Positions 52,563 to 60,699 of a stretch of DNA of 64,000 nucleotides are shown here, one piece after another; positions within the stretch are counted from its first letter, which is position 1, and every line of letters starts with the position of its first letter. The notes beneath the pieces are model-generated. The model saw only the letters and a program-made list of their open reading frames with translations, was not told where the DNA came from and searched no databases. The DNA is taken from assembly GCF_030409225.1 (NCBI RefSeq), contig NZ_JAUFPK010000001.1:1975566-2039565 (forward strand), read 5' to 3'. Both the position numbers and the translations under genes were made by a program. The DNA is from Aquisalimonas lutea. GTDB taxonomy: Bacteria; Pseudomonadota; Gammaproteobacteria; Nitrococcales; Aquisalimonadaceae.

Positions 52563-53504
52563 TTGCGGAGCATCGCGGTATTCGGCTATTCCCGGCTCAC
52601 CCGGGCGTGCGTGGAGGCGCTGATCCGGTGGGGCTACCGGGTGAAGCTCTTCTGCCCGAGCGGCGATCGCGGTTTGTTCGACGGGCTGATGACGGACTTG
52701 TCGGCGCCGGTGGCCTACTTCGACGGCATGGACGGCGACGAGCTGGCGGAGGCCATGGATGCCTTCCAGCCGGATTTCCTGCTGTCGATCATCTTCAATC
52801 ACCGCATCCCCGATCACATCCTGGAGCGCCCCCGGTTCGGCGCCGTGAACGTCCACCCAGCCCCGCTGCCGGCCTTCCGCACGGCGAACGCGTGGTTCTG
52901 GCCCCTGCGCCGCGGGGTCACGCGCTCGGAGATCGTCGTCCACCACATGACCCGGGAGTGGGATCGCGGCAACATCCTCGTGCGCGTGTCGTTCAAGCTG
53001 AACGCGGCCGAGACCCAGGGGACGTATACCGCGAAGGTGATCTCCCACGCCGCGACCGTGATGGGCCGGCTGGACCCGTTGCTGCGCTCGCCGCCGCTGC
53101 CGGCGGGTGAGCCCCAGGGCGAGGGGCGCTACTATCCGGCCGTGAAGCTCCTGGACCTGTTCATCGATTTCCAGGACAGCACCGCCTCGGTGGAAGCGCT
53201 GGTCCGGGCCTGCAATCCGCAGCACGGCGCCCAGGCGATTTTCCGCAAGACCAACATCGAGGTGTCCGAGGCCGCGTTTGCCGAGGGCGAGCCCGAGGCG
53301 CCGGGCACGATCCGCATCCGCGACGGCCGGCCGCTGGTCAGCTGCGCGGACGGGCTGCTGGAGCTGCGGGTGCTCAAGGAGCCTTACGAAGGCGTATTCA
53401 GCGGCGAGCGCTTCGTGCGGTTCTACCGGGTGGAGGACGGCGAGATGCTCCACCACATCAGTGCGCTCGGGGATGACGAGCGGCTGAGAGGGTTCGTGGG
53501 ATAG
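52563..53504 (+). CDS. Formyltransferase-family protein
   Basis: A 313-residue protein resembling the N-terminal domain of methionyl-tRNA/ArnA-type formyltransferases, with a C-terminal extension. SIAVFGYSRLTRACVEALIR opens the fold. The catalytic set is suggested by SIIFNHRIPDHIL, AVNVHPAPLPAFRTAN and HHMTREWDRGNIL (Asn, His, Asp). The start is uncertain: the TTG at 52563 follows ACGGGGGTT, while in-frame ATGs at 52488 and 52512 would add a Gly-rich stretch close to a REP element. It could formylate a sugar amine or another amino group. The real tRNA formyltransferase is normally next to def, which is not here. Confidence 0.8.
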   Translation: MRSIAVFGYSRLTRACVEALIRWGYRVKLFCPSGDRGLFDGLMTDLSAPVAYFDGMDGDELAEAMDAFQPDFLLSIIFNHRIPDHILERPRFGAVNVHPAPLPAFRTANAWFWPLRRGVTRSEIVVHHMTREWDRGNILVRVSFKLNAAETQGTYTAKVISHAATVMGRLDPLLRSPPLPAGEPQGEGRYYPAVKLLDLFIDFQDSTASVEALVRACNPQHGAQAIFRKTNIEVSEAAFAEGEPEAPGTIRIRDGRPLVSCADGLLELRVLKEPYEGVFSGERFVRFYRVEDGEMLHHISALGDDERLRGFVG

Positions 53505-53530
53505 CGCCGGGGGCGTCTGGTTCTCTGGAA

Positions 53531-53860
53531 AGTCGCGGCTGAAGCCGCTCCTACATGGCTTCGGCGAGGCCTGCTGCAGATTCTGTGGGAGGGGCTTCAG
53601 CCCCGACGGTTCGGCCACGGTGGCGCTCTGGGACCTCGCGAGTTACCTCGCTCCTACGGCGGGTGTCCGGAAAGCCTTTCCCCGGGCCCGCCGTAGGAGC
53701 GACGTCAGTCGCGACCGTTGCAGATGACCATGTTCCCGGGAAAGTCGCGGCTGAAGCCGCTCCTACACAGGCCGCCGGGATTGCGATGTGGGAGGGGCTT
53801 CAGCCCCGACGGTTCGGTATGGATATGCTCCGGGAGGTCGCGACTTACGTCGCTCCTACG
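53531..53860. repeat. Array of about seven REP-like palindromes
   Basis: Elements of all three arm types lie at about 53531-53554 (GCGG type), 53585-53608 (GGGG type), 53636-53657 and 53691-53715 (GCGAC type), 53743-53766 (GCGG), 53788-53811 (GGGG) and 53836-53860 (GCGAC). They fill the whole 350-base gap between the convergent formyltransferase-like and hydrolase genes. The last element supplies the stop codon of the hydrolase gene. Confidence 0.9.
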
Positions 53861-54908
53861 TGCAGGCGCTCGCCTGATGGAAGCGGCGGGTGCCGTCGTC
53901 CGTTCTCAGCTCCAGGCAGCCCTGGTCGTGGAGGTAGTGCAGGTGGGCGAGGCCTTCGCCCATGGCGAAGCCGATCTGCTCCCGGGCCAGCTCGCGGTCG
54001 AAGATCGCGGGCAGGGCCTCGTAGCACGTGGTCGGTGCGCTGCAGTGGGTGTGCAGGCGCCGCAGGCGCTGGTCGTGATGGTCCGTGAGCTCGCGCACGC
54101 GACGGGCCAGGCCCCGGAACGGCGCCCTGTGGCCCGGCAGCACCAGCGGGTTGCGGCCGAGCTCGGCGAACGGGGCGATGGTATGTAGGTAGTCCTCCAG
54201 CGGGTTCTGGGCACCGTCGGGCCAGACGCCAATGTTCGGGGAAATGCCCGGCAGCACCTGGTCCGCCGACAGCAGCAGGTCGTCGCCCTCGTGGAACAGC
54301 GAGACCTGGTACGGCGAATGGCCCTTGCCGATGAGCACTTGCCAGGTGCGGCCGCCCGCCTCGAGCGGGTACTCCGGCTCGATGAACGCCACCTCGTCCG
54401 GCAGCTCGTGCACGATCCGCTGGTAGTCGGGCATGGAGTGCACCAGCTCCTGTGCCCGCGGGCCCGAGAGGCCGTTCTCCGCCCAGAACCGGACGCGCTT
54501 GCGCTGGCGCTCGGCCGGGTCGTCCTTGTAGCGGGCGGACACCCGGTACTCGGGCTCGGTCATCTCCATGGGCACATCCCACCAGCGGGCGAGCCAGCCG
54601 GCGAGCCCGACGTGGTCGGGGTGATGGTGGCTGACCAGCAGCCGCCGCACCGGGCGGCCGCGCAGCAGCGGCGAGCGCAGCGCGGCCTCCCAGATGGACC
54701 GGCACTCCGGCGTGTCCAGGCCGGTGTCGAGGATCGCCCAGCCGTCGCCCTCATCCAGCAGGTAGACATTGACGTGGTCCAGCGCGAACGGCAGCGGCAG
54801 CCGCAGCAGCACGATGCCCTCGGCCACCTCGACGGGCTCGCCCACCTCCGGATGCAGGACGCTCTCCACGGGTGGTTCCCGGCGCGGTCCCGGAGTGCCT
54901 GTCGTCAT
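53856..54908 (-). CDS. Metallo-beta-lactamase-fold hydrolase
   Basis: MBL-fold enzyme of 350 residues with the zinc motif LLVSHHHPDHVGLAGWLARW near residues 89-108, GDGWAILDTGLDTPE before it, and GHSPYQVSLFHEGDDLLLSAD and PLVLPGHRAPFRG carrying later ligands. A C-terminal winged-helix-like region ends in FAMGEGLAHLHYLHDQG. The overall plan fits glyoxalase II/LACTB2-like hydrolases acting on thioesters. The ATG at 54908 follows AGGGAGAACGAC. Its TAG stop lies inside a REP-like palindrome (CGTCGCTCCTACG), so the C-terminal codons were set by that element. Confidence 0.88.
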   Translation of the reverse strand: MTTGTPGPRREPPVESVLHPEVGEPVEVAEGIVLLRLPLPFALDHVNVYLLDEGDGWAILDTGLDTPECRSIWEAALRSPLLRGRPVRRLLVSHHHPDHVGLAGWLARWWDVPMEMTEPEYRVSARYKDDPAERQRKRVRFWAENGLSGPRAQELVHSMPDYQRIVHELPDEVAFIEPEYPLEAGGRTWQVLIGKGHSPYQVSLFHEGDDLLLSADQVLPGISPNIGVWPDGAQNPLEDYLHTIAPFAELGRNPLVLPGHRAPFRGLARRVRELTDHHDQRLRRLHTHCSAPTTCYEALPAIFDRELAREQIGFAMGEGLAHLHYLHDQGCLELRTDDGTRRFHQASACT

Positions 54909-55044
54909 GTCGTTCTCCCTGAAGTGCCGGGTCACTGTCCGACCGGTTGGGCGAGCAGGATACCCGATCCGGGGTGCGACGGAGAAGTCGTGGCATGAAG
55001 CCGGTTCCGGCGCCGGATCCGGACGAGGGGAAGTGGAGTCCTCT

Positions 55045-55091
55045 TTGCGACTGAGGACGGATCTTTATGCTATAATGCCTTCCAGTCGCAA
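55045..55091 (+). promoter_or_regulatory. Promoter and bracketing operator of the RES-Xre module
   Basis: An extended -10 sequence TGCTATAAT ends at 55076. It is bracketed by TTGCGACTG (55045-55053) and its exact inverse CAGTCGCAA (55083-55091). A smaller inverted repeat GTCCTC...GAGGAC overlaps the left half. Layout suits repression by the antitoxin encoded just downstream. Confidence 0.6.
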
Positions 55092-55104
55092 GGAGGGCTT
55101 CGCC

Positions 55105-55482
55105 ATGGCAGAGCAGGTCGCGGAACAGACTGCGGAGGACCGCCGGCTGGTGACGGACGCCGTCTACCGGGCCGGACGCGTGCTGGGGCTGACCAACCAG
55201 GATCTCGCCGACGCGCTGGGCGTGAGCCGGCGGTCCGTGGAGCGCATGAAGAGCGGGCGCTTCCAGCTCGACCCGGTGAAGAAGGAGTGGGAGCTGGCGC
55301 TGCACCTCATCCGGCTGTTCCGCAGCCTGGATGCCATCTGCGCCGGCGACGAGGACGTGGTGCGCCAGTGGATGCGCAACCCCAACGACGACCTCGGCGA
55401 CGTGCCCAGGGCGCGCATCCGCAGTATCGACGGGCTGATCAGCACCCTGCACTATGTGGACAGCAACCGCGCTCTCGCGTGA
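55105..55482 (+). CDS. ParS/Xre-type antitoxin of a RES-Xre module
   Basis: Antitoxin of 125 residues (DUF2384/MbcA-ParS-Xre family). The HTH reads LTNQDLADALGVSRRSVERM, followed by the characteristic C-terminal part LHLIRLFRSLDAICAGDEDV and MRNPNDDLGDVPRARIRSID, which plugs the toxin active site in the family. AAGGAGG precedes the ATG at 55105. It overlaps the RES toxin gene by 29 bases in another frame. A bracketing inverted repeat at the promoter is the likely autorepression site. Confidence 0.88.
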   Translation: MAEQVAEQTAEDRRLVTDAVYRAGRVLGLTNQDLADALGVSRRSVERMKSGRFQLDPVKKEWELALHLIRLFRSLDAICAGDEDVVRQWMRNPNDDLGDVPRARIRSIDGLISTLHYVDSNRALA

Positions 55483-56182
55483 GGCCCACTGGCGCCAGGG
55501 CTCGGCCTGGCGCGTGGTGGAGACCCAGCACCAGGCGAGCACGCGGCGCATCACCCGCACCTTCGACGAGCAGAGCCGCCTGGAGGAGCTGCTGGAGCAG
55601 ACCAAGCCGCCGTATCCCGAGGCGGCGCGGCGCCTGCACTATCTCCTCAAGACCCCATTCCGCTACCACCCGCCCAGGCCCCACGGTAGCCGGTTCCGCC
55701 CGCCGAACGCGCCCTGGGGCGTGTTCTACGGCTCCGAGTACCGGCGCACAGCGCTGGCGGAGTTTGCCTTCCACCGGCTGCGCTTTTTCCTGCGCTCCCA
55801 GGGGACGGAGCTGCCGCGTCCCGAGGAGCGCCTGACGGTGTTCGAGGCCGGCTATCGCGCCCGCCGGGTGCTCGATCTTACGCGGCCGCCGCTGGACCGG
55901 GAGCGCGACGCCTGGGTGAACCCGGACTCCTACCACGCCACGCAGCAGCTGGCCGTGGAGGCCCGCAAGGCGGCCATCGCCGTCATCCGCAGCGAGTCCG
56001 CCCGCGACCCGGAGCGCGGGTGCAATATCAGCGTGTTCCACCCGGCGGCGTTCTCCAGCCCCGAGCCGCTGGCCATGGAGTCCTGGAGCCTGCACCTCGG
56101 CGCCGTGGAGGCCGTGGCGACGCGCGCCATGGCCGCCGAGGGCGAGCACTACGTGTTCAAGCGCGAGGCGTTCGGGTTGTGA
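55454..56182 (+). CDS. RES-domain toxin (ParT-like)
   Basis: RES-domain toxin of 242 residues. In the family these enzymes ADP-ribosylate a target or break down NAD. The conserved Arg, Tyr and Glu lie in AWRVVETQHQASTRRITRT, FRYHPPRPHGSRFRPPN and GVFYGSEYRRTALAEFAFHR; RES members name themselves for such R-E-S residues. The downstream HATQQLAVEARKA and GCNISVFHPAAF complete the domain. It lies within the antitoxin's 3' end, so it is coupled to it. The length and order antitoxin-toxin match ParST-type modules. Confidence 0.88.
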   Translation: MWTATALSREAHWRQGSAWRVVETQHQASTRRITRTFDEQSRLEELLEQTKPPYPEAARRLHYLLKTPFRYHPPRPHGSRFRPPNAPWGVFYGSEYRRTALAEFAFHRLRFFLRSQGTELPRPEERLTVFEAGYRARRVLDLTRPPLDRERDAWVNPDSYHATQQLAVEARKAAIAVIRSESARDPERGCNISVFHPAAFSSPEPLAMESWSLHLGAVEAVATRAMAAEGEHYVFKREAFGL

Positions 56183-56273
56183 GCTGAAAGCCTATTCAGT
56201 CGAATCTGCTGTGGTTGTGTCGTCCATCCGTGCACGGCTGAGGCCGATAGCATCGACAGGCAGGATGGCTGGG

Positions 56274-56286
56274 GTGTAAGTTACAC
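56274..56286. promoter_or_regulatory. Palindromic operator of the Phd/VapC module
   Basis: GTGTAA-G-TTACAC is a perfect palindrome 27 bases upstream of the antitoxin ATG. It fits autoregulation by a Phd/YefM-type antitoxin. Confidence 0.6.
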
Positions 56287-56312
56287 AAAGAAGTGAAACA
56301 TTGGTGATAATC

Positions 56313-56555
56313 ATGGAAGCCACGACCAAAGACCTGCGCTTGCATACCGCCGAACTGCTCGCCGCTGCCGATCGCGGTGAGACCGTCTTTATCAGCTACC
56401 GCGGCAGCCGTCGCGCGGTGCTGCAGGGTTGGCAGAACGAAGACAGGCGGCCTGCCGAGGCCGGCATTAATCCGGCGTTCGGGATGTGGGCGGACCGGGA
56501 TGACGATGTCGATCAGCAAGTGCGAATCCTGCGGCAGGGACGGGATCTGCCGTGA
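56313..56555 (+). CDS. Phd/YefM-type antitoxin
   Basis: Antitoxin of 80 residues. MEATTKDLRLHTAELLAAAD, then RGETVFISYRGSRRAVLQGW, is the Phd/YefM DNA-binding fold in which a beta strand follows the HTH-like helices. The acidic middle (MWADRDDDVDQQVRIL) is likely to wrap the toxin. A GTG at 56301 is an alternative start. The stop overlaps the toxin's GTG (GTGA). The palindrome at 56274 is upstream. Confidence 0.84.
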   Translation: MEATTKDLRLHTAELLAAADRGETVFISYRGSRRAVLQGWQNEDRRPAEAGINPAFGMWADRDDDVDQQVRILRQGRDLP

Positions 56556-56932
56556 TCCTGGTGGACACGGATGTCCTGATCTGGAATCTCCGCGGTAACG
56601 AGCGTGCCGCCCAAGTATTGGACGAGCAGGAGGCGCTCGCTTTCTCCGCCGTCACCTATATGGAGCTTGTCCAGGGCCTGCGCAACAAGGACGAGTTCCG
56701 TCGCTTACGCCAGGCGATCCGTTACTGGCACGCGACGATCATCCATGTCGACGCATCTACTTCCGCGCGCGCGAGCTTCCTGATGGAAGAGCACGCCCTG
56801 TCGGATTCCCTGCAGGTCGCCGACGCCCTGATTGCCGCAACAGCGCTGGAGACGGGCTGCGAGCTGCTGACGGGCAACGTCAAGCACTATAGAAAGCTCC
56901 CGGGCGTCTCCCTCCAGGCCTTCAGGCCGTAA
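56552..56932 (+). CDS. VapC-type PIN-domain toxin (module 3)
   Basis: PIN nuclease of 126 residues. MILVDTDVLIWNLRGNERAA supplies the first acidic pair. FSAVTYMELVQGLRNKDEF carries the conserved Glu, and ALSDSLQVADALIAATALET and LLTGNVKHYRKL the remaining acidic residues. It begins at a GTG coupled to the antitoxin stop. A subtype commonly paired with Phd-type antitoxins. Confidence 0.88.
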   Translation: MILVDTDVLIWNLRGNERAAQVLDEQEALAFSAVTYMELVQGLRNKDEFRRLRQAIRYWHATIIHVDASTSARASFLMEEHALSDSLQVADALIAATALETGCELLTGNVKHYRKLPGVSLQAFRP

Positions 56933-57054
56933 CCCTCGCGTTCGTCGGCGCCGGCCCATGGCGAATGCGCGTGCATGGACCAGAATTAGGGCAGGTACGC
57001 AACGTTTCCGGCCCGGGCCGTCCGGGCGCGTGGTGGCCGTGGGAGGGCTCTGCC

Positions 57055-57624
57055 ATGAGACTGCGACGCCATTTCTTCATCAGCACCGACCTGGACGACC
57101 TCGAGAGCATGGAGCAGGAGCTGGAGCGGGAAGGCTTCGTCACGCCCCAGATCCATGTCCTCACGCTGGATGACAGCAGCGCCGACTACCACCACAGCAT
57201 CCATGCCGTGACCTCGTTCATGCGCACGGACGTGGTCCGCTCGACGCTCATCGGGGCGGCCGTGGGGATCGTCGCCGCGGCGCTCGTGCTGCTGGTCGCC
57301 TATCTCGCGGGCTGGACGCAGACCCAGGCCGGCTGGACGCCGTTCGTGTTCCTCGCCATCGTCCTGCTCGGCTTTTTCCCGTGGGAGGGCGGCCTGCGCG
57401 GCATCGAGTCGCCCAACGCGCACTTCCGGCGCTTCGAGAAGGCGCTCAACGCCGGCAAGCACGTGTTCTTCGTGGATCTGGAGCCGGGCCAGGAAGGCAT
57501 CCTGCACCAGGTTGTCGCCCGGCACCCGACGGTGGAGCCGGCGGGCACCGGGGCCGGCGCGCCGCACTGGCTGATCTCGTGCCACCACCGGGTGAAGCGC
57601 TTCTTCACCGAGACGTTCCCGTAA
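57055..57624 (+). CDS. Small membrane protein with two helices, unknown function
   Basis: A 189-residue protein. The N-terminus HFFISTDLDDLESMEQELER with TPQIHVLTLDDSSADYH looks like a small ferredoxin-like soluble domain. It is followed by two membrane helices (STLIGAAVGIVAAALVLLVAYLAG and FVFLAIVLLGFF) and a second soluble part FEKALNAGKHVFFVDLEPGQ. It resembles proteins annotated as magnesium- or stress-related membrane proteins, but I do not assign a function. The start at 57055 is chosen because the family-like domain begins there. It converges with the next gene. Confidence 0.7.
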   Translation: MRLRRHFFISTDLDDLESMEQELEREGFVTPQIHVLTLDDSSADYHHSIHAVTSFMRTDVVRSTLIGAAVGIVAAALVLLVAYLAGWTQTQAGWTPFVFLAIVLLGFFPWEGGLRGIESPNAHFRRFEKALNAGKHVFFVDLEPGQEGILHQVVARHPTVEPAGTGAGAPHWLISCHHRVKRFFTETFP

Positions 57625-57677
57625 CGGGCGCCGGTTGTGGCCGTACGGCCCCGGGCGCCGCGGTGCGGCGACGGGCG

Positions 57678-58118
57678 CTACAATGTCCGCAGCCAGCCGA
57701 AGCTCGCCCCGAGCACGGCGCCATAGATCAAGTGCGAGATCAGCGTGGTGATCGGCACGATCACCCCGAACCCGGAGCCGAACAAGCCCGACCCCGCCGC
57801 CGGGAACAGGATGACCATTACCAGCAGCCAGGCCAGCGTGCCGAAGACGAGCCCGCGGACCGCGTAGCGCCGGCCGGGCATGTAGCCCGCCACCACCCCG
57901 AACAGCCCGCCCCAGATGAACGTTCCCACCACGAGGTGCGTGAGCCAGCCGAACGCCGGATTGTCGGGTACGCCCAGCAGGGTCTGCACGGACAGGTTCA
58001 TGACCTCGACGGGGTGGAACCACGTCATGATGCCGGCGGCCAGCCGCATGATCATGAGCATGGAGATCACGATGGTAGCGACGAAGCCGGCGACAATGCC
58101 TCGGCCGAAATCCTCCAT
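57678..58118 (-). CDS. Integral membrane protein of the DUF6789 type
   Basis: A 146-residue protein with about four hydrophobic helices: GIVAGFVATIVISMLMIMRL, LTHLVVGTFIWGGLFGVVAGY, GLVFGTLAWLLVMVILFPAAG and PITTLISHLIYGAVLGASFGW. GT/AWFHPVEVMN lies between helix one and two. No catalytic motif. Comparable four-helix proteins are common near respiratory or dehydrogenase genes. It is divergent from the CoxL-like gene. Confidence 0.75.
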   Translation of the reverse strand: MEDFGRGIVAGFVATIVISMLMIMRLAAGIMTWFHPVEVMNLSVQTLLGVPDNPAFGWLTHLVVGTFIWGGLFGVVAGYMPGRRYAVRGLVFGTLAWLLVMVILFPAAGSGLFGSGFGVIVPITTLISHLIYGAVLGASFGWLRTL

Positions 58119-58252
58119 AACACACCTCCCCAGGCGCCGTGCGGCCTGATGCGATCTCTCGTCCCCTGCAGTATAGCGAGCCCATGGCGTCAGTCCCGGC
58201 GCCGGGGGCGGCTGCTAGACTGTGGCACAACGGTATCCGGCGGAGGCGGGTG

Positions 58253-60547
58253 ATGGCGAAGTTCGGCGTGGGACAGCCGGTATCGCGGGTCGAGGACGCG
58301 CGGCTGGTCACCGGTCACGGCCGCTACATCGACGACATTACGCTGCCGGGACAGCTGCACGCGGCGGTGCTGCGCTCGCCGCACGCGCACGCGGCCATCC
58401 GCGCCGTCGACACATCGGCGGCCGCACGCATGCCGGGCGTGGCCGCGGTGATCACCGCCGAGGACCTGCAGCACGCGGGCATCGGCGACCTGCCGTGCCT
58501 GGCCCGGGTTCGCAACCGCGACGGCTCGCCCCGGGCGGATGCGCCGCGACCTGCGCTGGCCCGCGAGTACGTGCGCTTCGTCGGTGACCCGGTGGCCATG
58601 GTCGTCGCCGAGAGCGCGGCCGTCGCCACGGACGCCCTGGAGCGCATCGACGTGGACTACGCCGTCCTCGACGCCGTCACCGATACCGCCGGCGCCCTGG
58701 AGCCGGATGCCCCGCAGATCCGCGAGGCGGTTCCGGGGAATCTCTGCTTCGACTGGGAAAAGGGGGACGCCGAGGCCGTCGAGGCGGCCTTCCGCCGGGC
58801 CGAGCGCGTGGTATCGCTGGATCTGGTCAACAACCGGGTGGTGGCCAGCCCCATGGAGACCCGCGGGGCCATCGGCGCCGTGGACGACCGGGGGCGGCTG
58901 GTGCTGCATGTCTCCAGCCAGGGGGCGCACCTGCTGCGCAACCTGTTCGCCAAGCACGTCTTCGGCATCCCGGCCGAGGAGCTGCACGTGGTTACGCCGG
59001 ACGTGGGCGGCGGCTTCGGCATGAAGATCTTCGCCTACCCGGAGTACGTGCTGGTGCTCTACGCCGCCCGCCGGCTGGGGCGCCCGGTGAAGTGGATCGG
59101 CCAGCGCGCCGAGGCGTTCCTGGGTGATGTCCACGGCCGCGACCACGTCAGCCACGCGGACATGGCCCTGGATGCGGAGGGGCGCTTCCTGGGGCTAAGG
59201 GTCCGCACCGTGGCGAACCTGGGGGCATACCTGTCCAACTTCGGCCCGTTCATTGCCACCGACGCCGGCGCAGCGATGCTTGCCGGCTGCTACACCACGC
59301 CCGCCATCCACGTCTCCGTGCGCGGCGCGTTCACCAACACCAGCCCCACCGACGCCTACCGCGGTGCCGGCCGCCCGGAGGCGGCCTACCTGCTGGAGCG
59401 GCTGGTGGACAAGTGCGGCCGCGAGACGGGCCTGGGCCCGGTGGCGATCCGCCGGCGGAACTTCATCCGCGCCGAGCAGATGCCCTACACCACGGCCCTC
59501 GGGTCGACGTACGACACCGGCGATTTCGCCCGCAACATGGACGACGCCCTGGCCCTGGCGGACTGGGACGGCGTCGAGGCCCGCCGGCAGGCGGCGCGCG
59601 GCCGGGGGCGGCGGCGCGGTATCGGCATGGCGACCTACATCGAGGCCTCAGCGGGCGGCTCCCCTGAGGCGGCCCGGGTGCAGGTGGACGGTGCCGGCGG
59701 CGTGACCGTGTTCGTCGGCACCCAGTCCAACGGCCAGGGGCACGAGACCGCCTTCACGCAGCTCGTCTGCGAGCGCTTCGGCGTGGCGCCGGAGCAGGTG
59801 CGCGTCGTCCAGGGGGATACCGACCGGGTGGCCAGCGGCGGCGGCACCATGGGCTCGCGCTCCATCCCGGTGGGCGGGGCGGCGGTGCAGGGCGCCGCCG
59901 ACAGGGTCATCGAGGCCGCCACGGAACGCGCCGCCGAGATGCTGGAGGTCGCGGCCGCGGACGTGGCGTTCCGCGACGGCCGCTTCCGCGTGGCAGGGAC
60001 GGACCTGGAGCGCAGCTTCACCGAGGTGGCGCGCTTTGCCGCCCCGGCCGACGGCTCGGCGGCCTTCGACGAGAACGCCGAGTGGGGCCCGGAGCGGGCG
60101 ACCTACCCCAACGGCACCCACATCTGCGAGCTGGAGGTGGACGCAGCCACCGGGGGCGTGGAGCTGCTGGCCTACACGGTGGTGGACGACTTCGGCACGA
60201 CCCTCAACCCGCGGCTTCTGGAAGGCCAGGTGCACGGCGGCATCGCCCAGGGGGTGGGGCAGGCGCTCATGGAGCACTGCGTCTACGACGACGACTCCGG
60301 CCAGCTCGTCACCGGCAGCTTCATGGATTACACCATGCCCCGCGCGGCGGACCTGCCGCCCATTGCCTTCCGGCTGAACTGCGTGCCGTCGACCACCAAT
60401 GCCCTGGGCATGAAGGGCGCCGGGGAGGCCGGCGCCATCGGTGCGCCGCCGGCGGTGATCAATGCCCTGGTGGATGCGCTGGGCGTCGACCACGTGGACA
60501 TGCCGGCCACACCGCTCGCGCTGTGGCGCATCCTGCATCCCGGCTGA
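58253..60547 (+). CDS. Molybdenum hydroxylase large subunit (CoxL/XDH-like)
   Basis: Molybdopterin-binding subunit of 764 residues of the xanthine dehydrogenase family. It has FGVGQPVSRVEDARLVTGHG at the N-terminus, VGGGFGMK for the Moco pocket and AYRGAGRPEAAYLLERLVDK, the form II-like version of the loop. GTQSNGQGHETAFTQLV and the catalytic Glu in KGAGEAGAIGAPPAVINA follow. The CO-specific CSFR motif is absent, so CO oxidation is unlikely. The FAD and iron-sulfur subunits that normally complete these enzymes are not adjacent. A proline-racemase-family gene follows. The substrate is unknown. Confidence 0.9.
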   Translation: MAKFGVGQPVSRVEDARLVTGHGRYIDDITLPGQLHAAVLRSPHAHAAIRAVDTSAAARMPGVAAVITAEDLQHAGIGDLPCLARVRNRDGSPRADAPRPALAREYVRFVGDPVAMVVAESAAVATDALERIDVDYAVLDAVTDTAGALEPDAPQIREAVPGNLCFDWEKGDAEAVEAAFRRAERVVSLDLVNNRVVASPMETRGAIGAVDDRGRLVLHVSSQGAHLLRNLFAKHVFGIPAEELHVVTPDVGGGFGMKIFAYPEYVLVLYAARRLGRPVKWIGQRAEAFLGDVHGRDHVSHADMALDAEGRFLGLRVRTVANLGAYLSNFGPFIATDAGAAMLAGCYTTPAIHVSVRGAFTNTSPTDAYRGAGRPEAAYLLERLVDKCGRETGLGPVAIRRRNFIRAEQMPYTTALGSTYDTGDFARNMDDALALADWDGVEARRQAARGRGRRRGIGMATYIEASAGGSPEAARVQVDGAGGVTVFVGTQSNGQGHETAFTQLVCERFGVAPEQVRVVQGDTDRVASGGGTMGSRSIPVGGAAVQGAADRVIEAATERAAEMLEVAAADVAFRDGRFRVAGTDLERSFTEVARFAAPADGSAAFDENAEWGPERATYPNGTHICELEVDAATGGVELLAYTVVDDFGTTLNPRLLEGQVHGGIAQGVGQALMEHCVYDDDSGQLVTGSFMDYTMPRAADLPPIAFRLNCVPSTTNALGMKGAGEAGAIGAPPAVINALVDALGVDHVDMPATPLALWRILHPG

Positions 60548-60699
60548 GGTGCCGCGCTCCGCACCGGCCGCTGCAGCCCGGGCTTGCAGGGACTGCTATC
60601 ATTTCCGGGCCAATCGCCACTCACCCGTGTCGCGCTGGAGACAGACCATGCCCGTGACCGCCGTGCTGCCGCCCCTTCGCGGGGCCATCGAGGTGCCCC

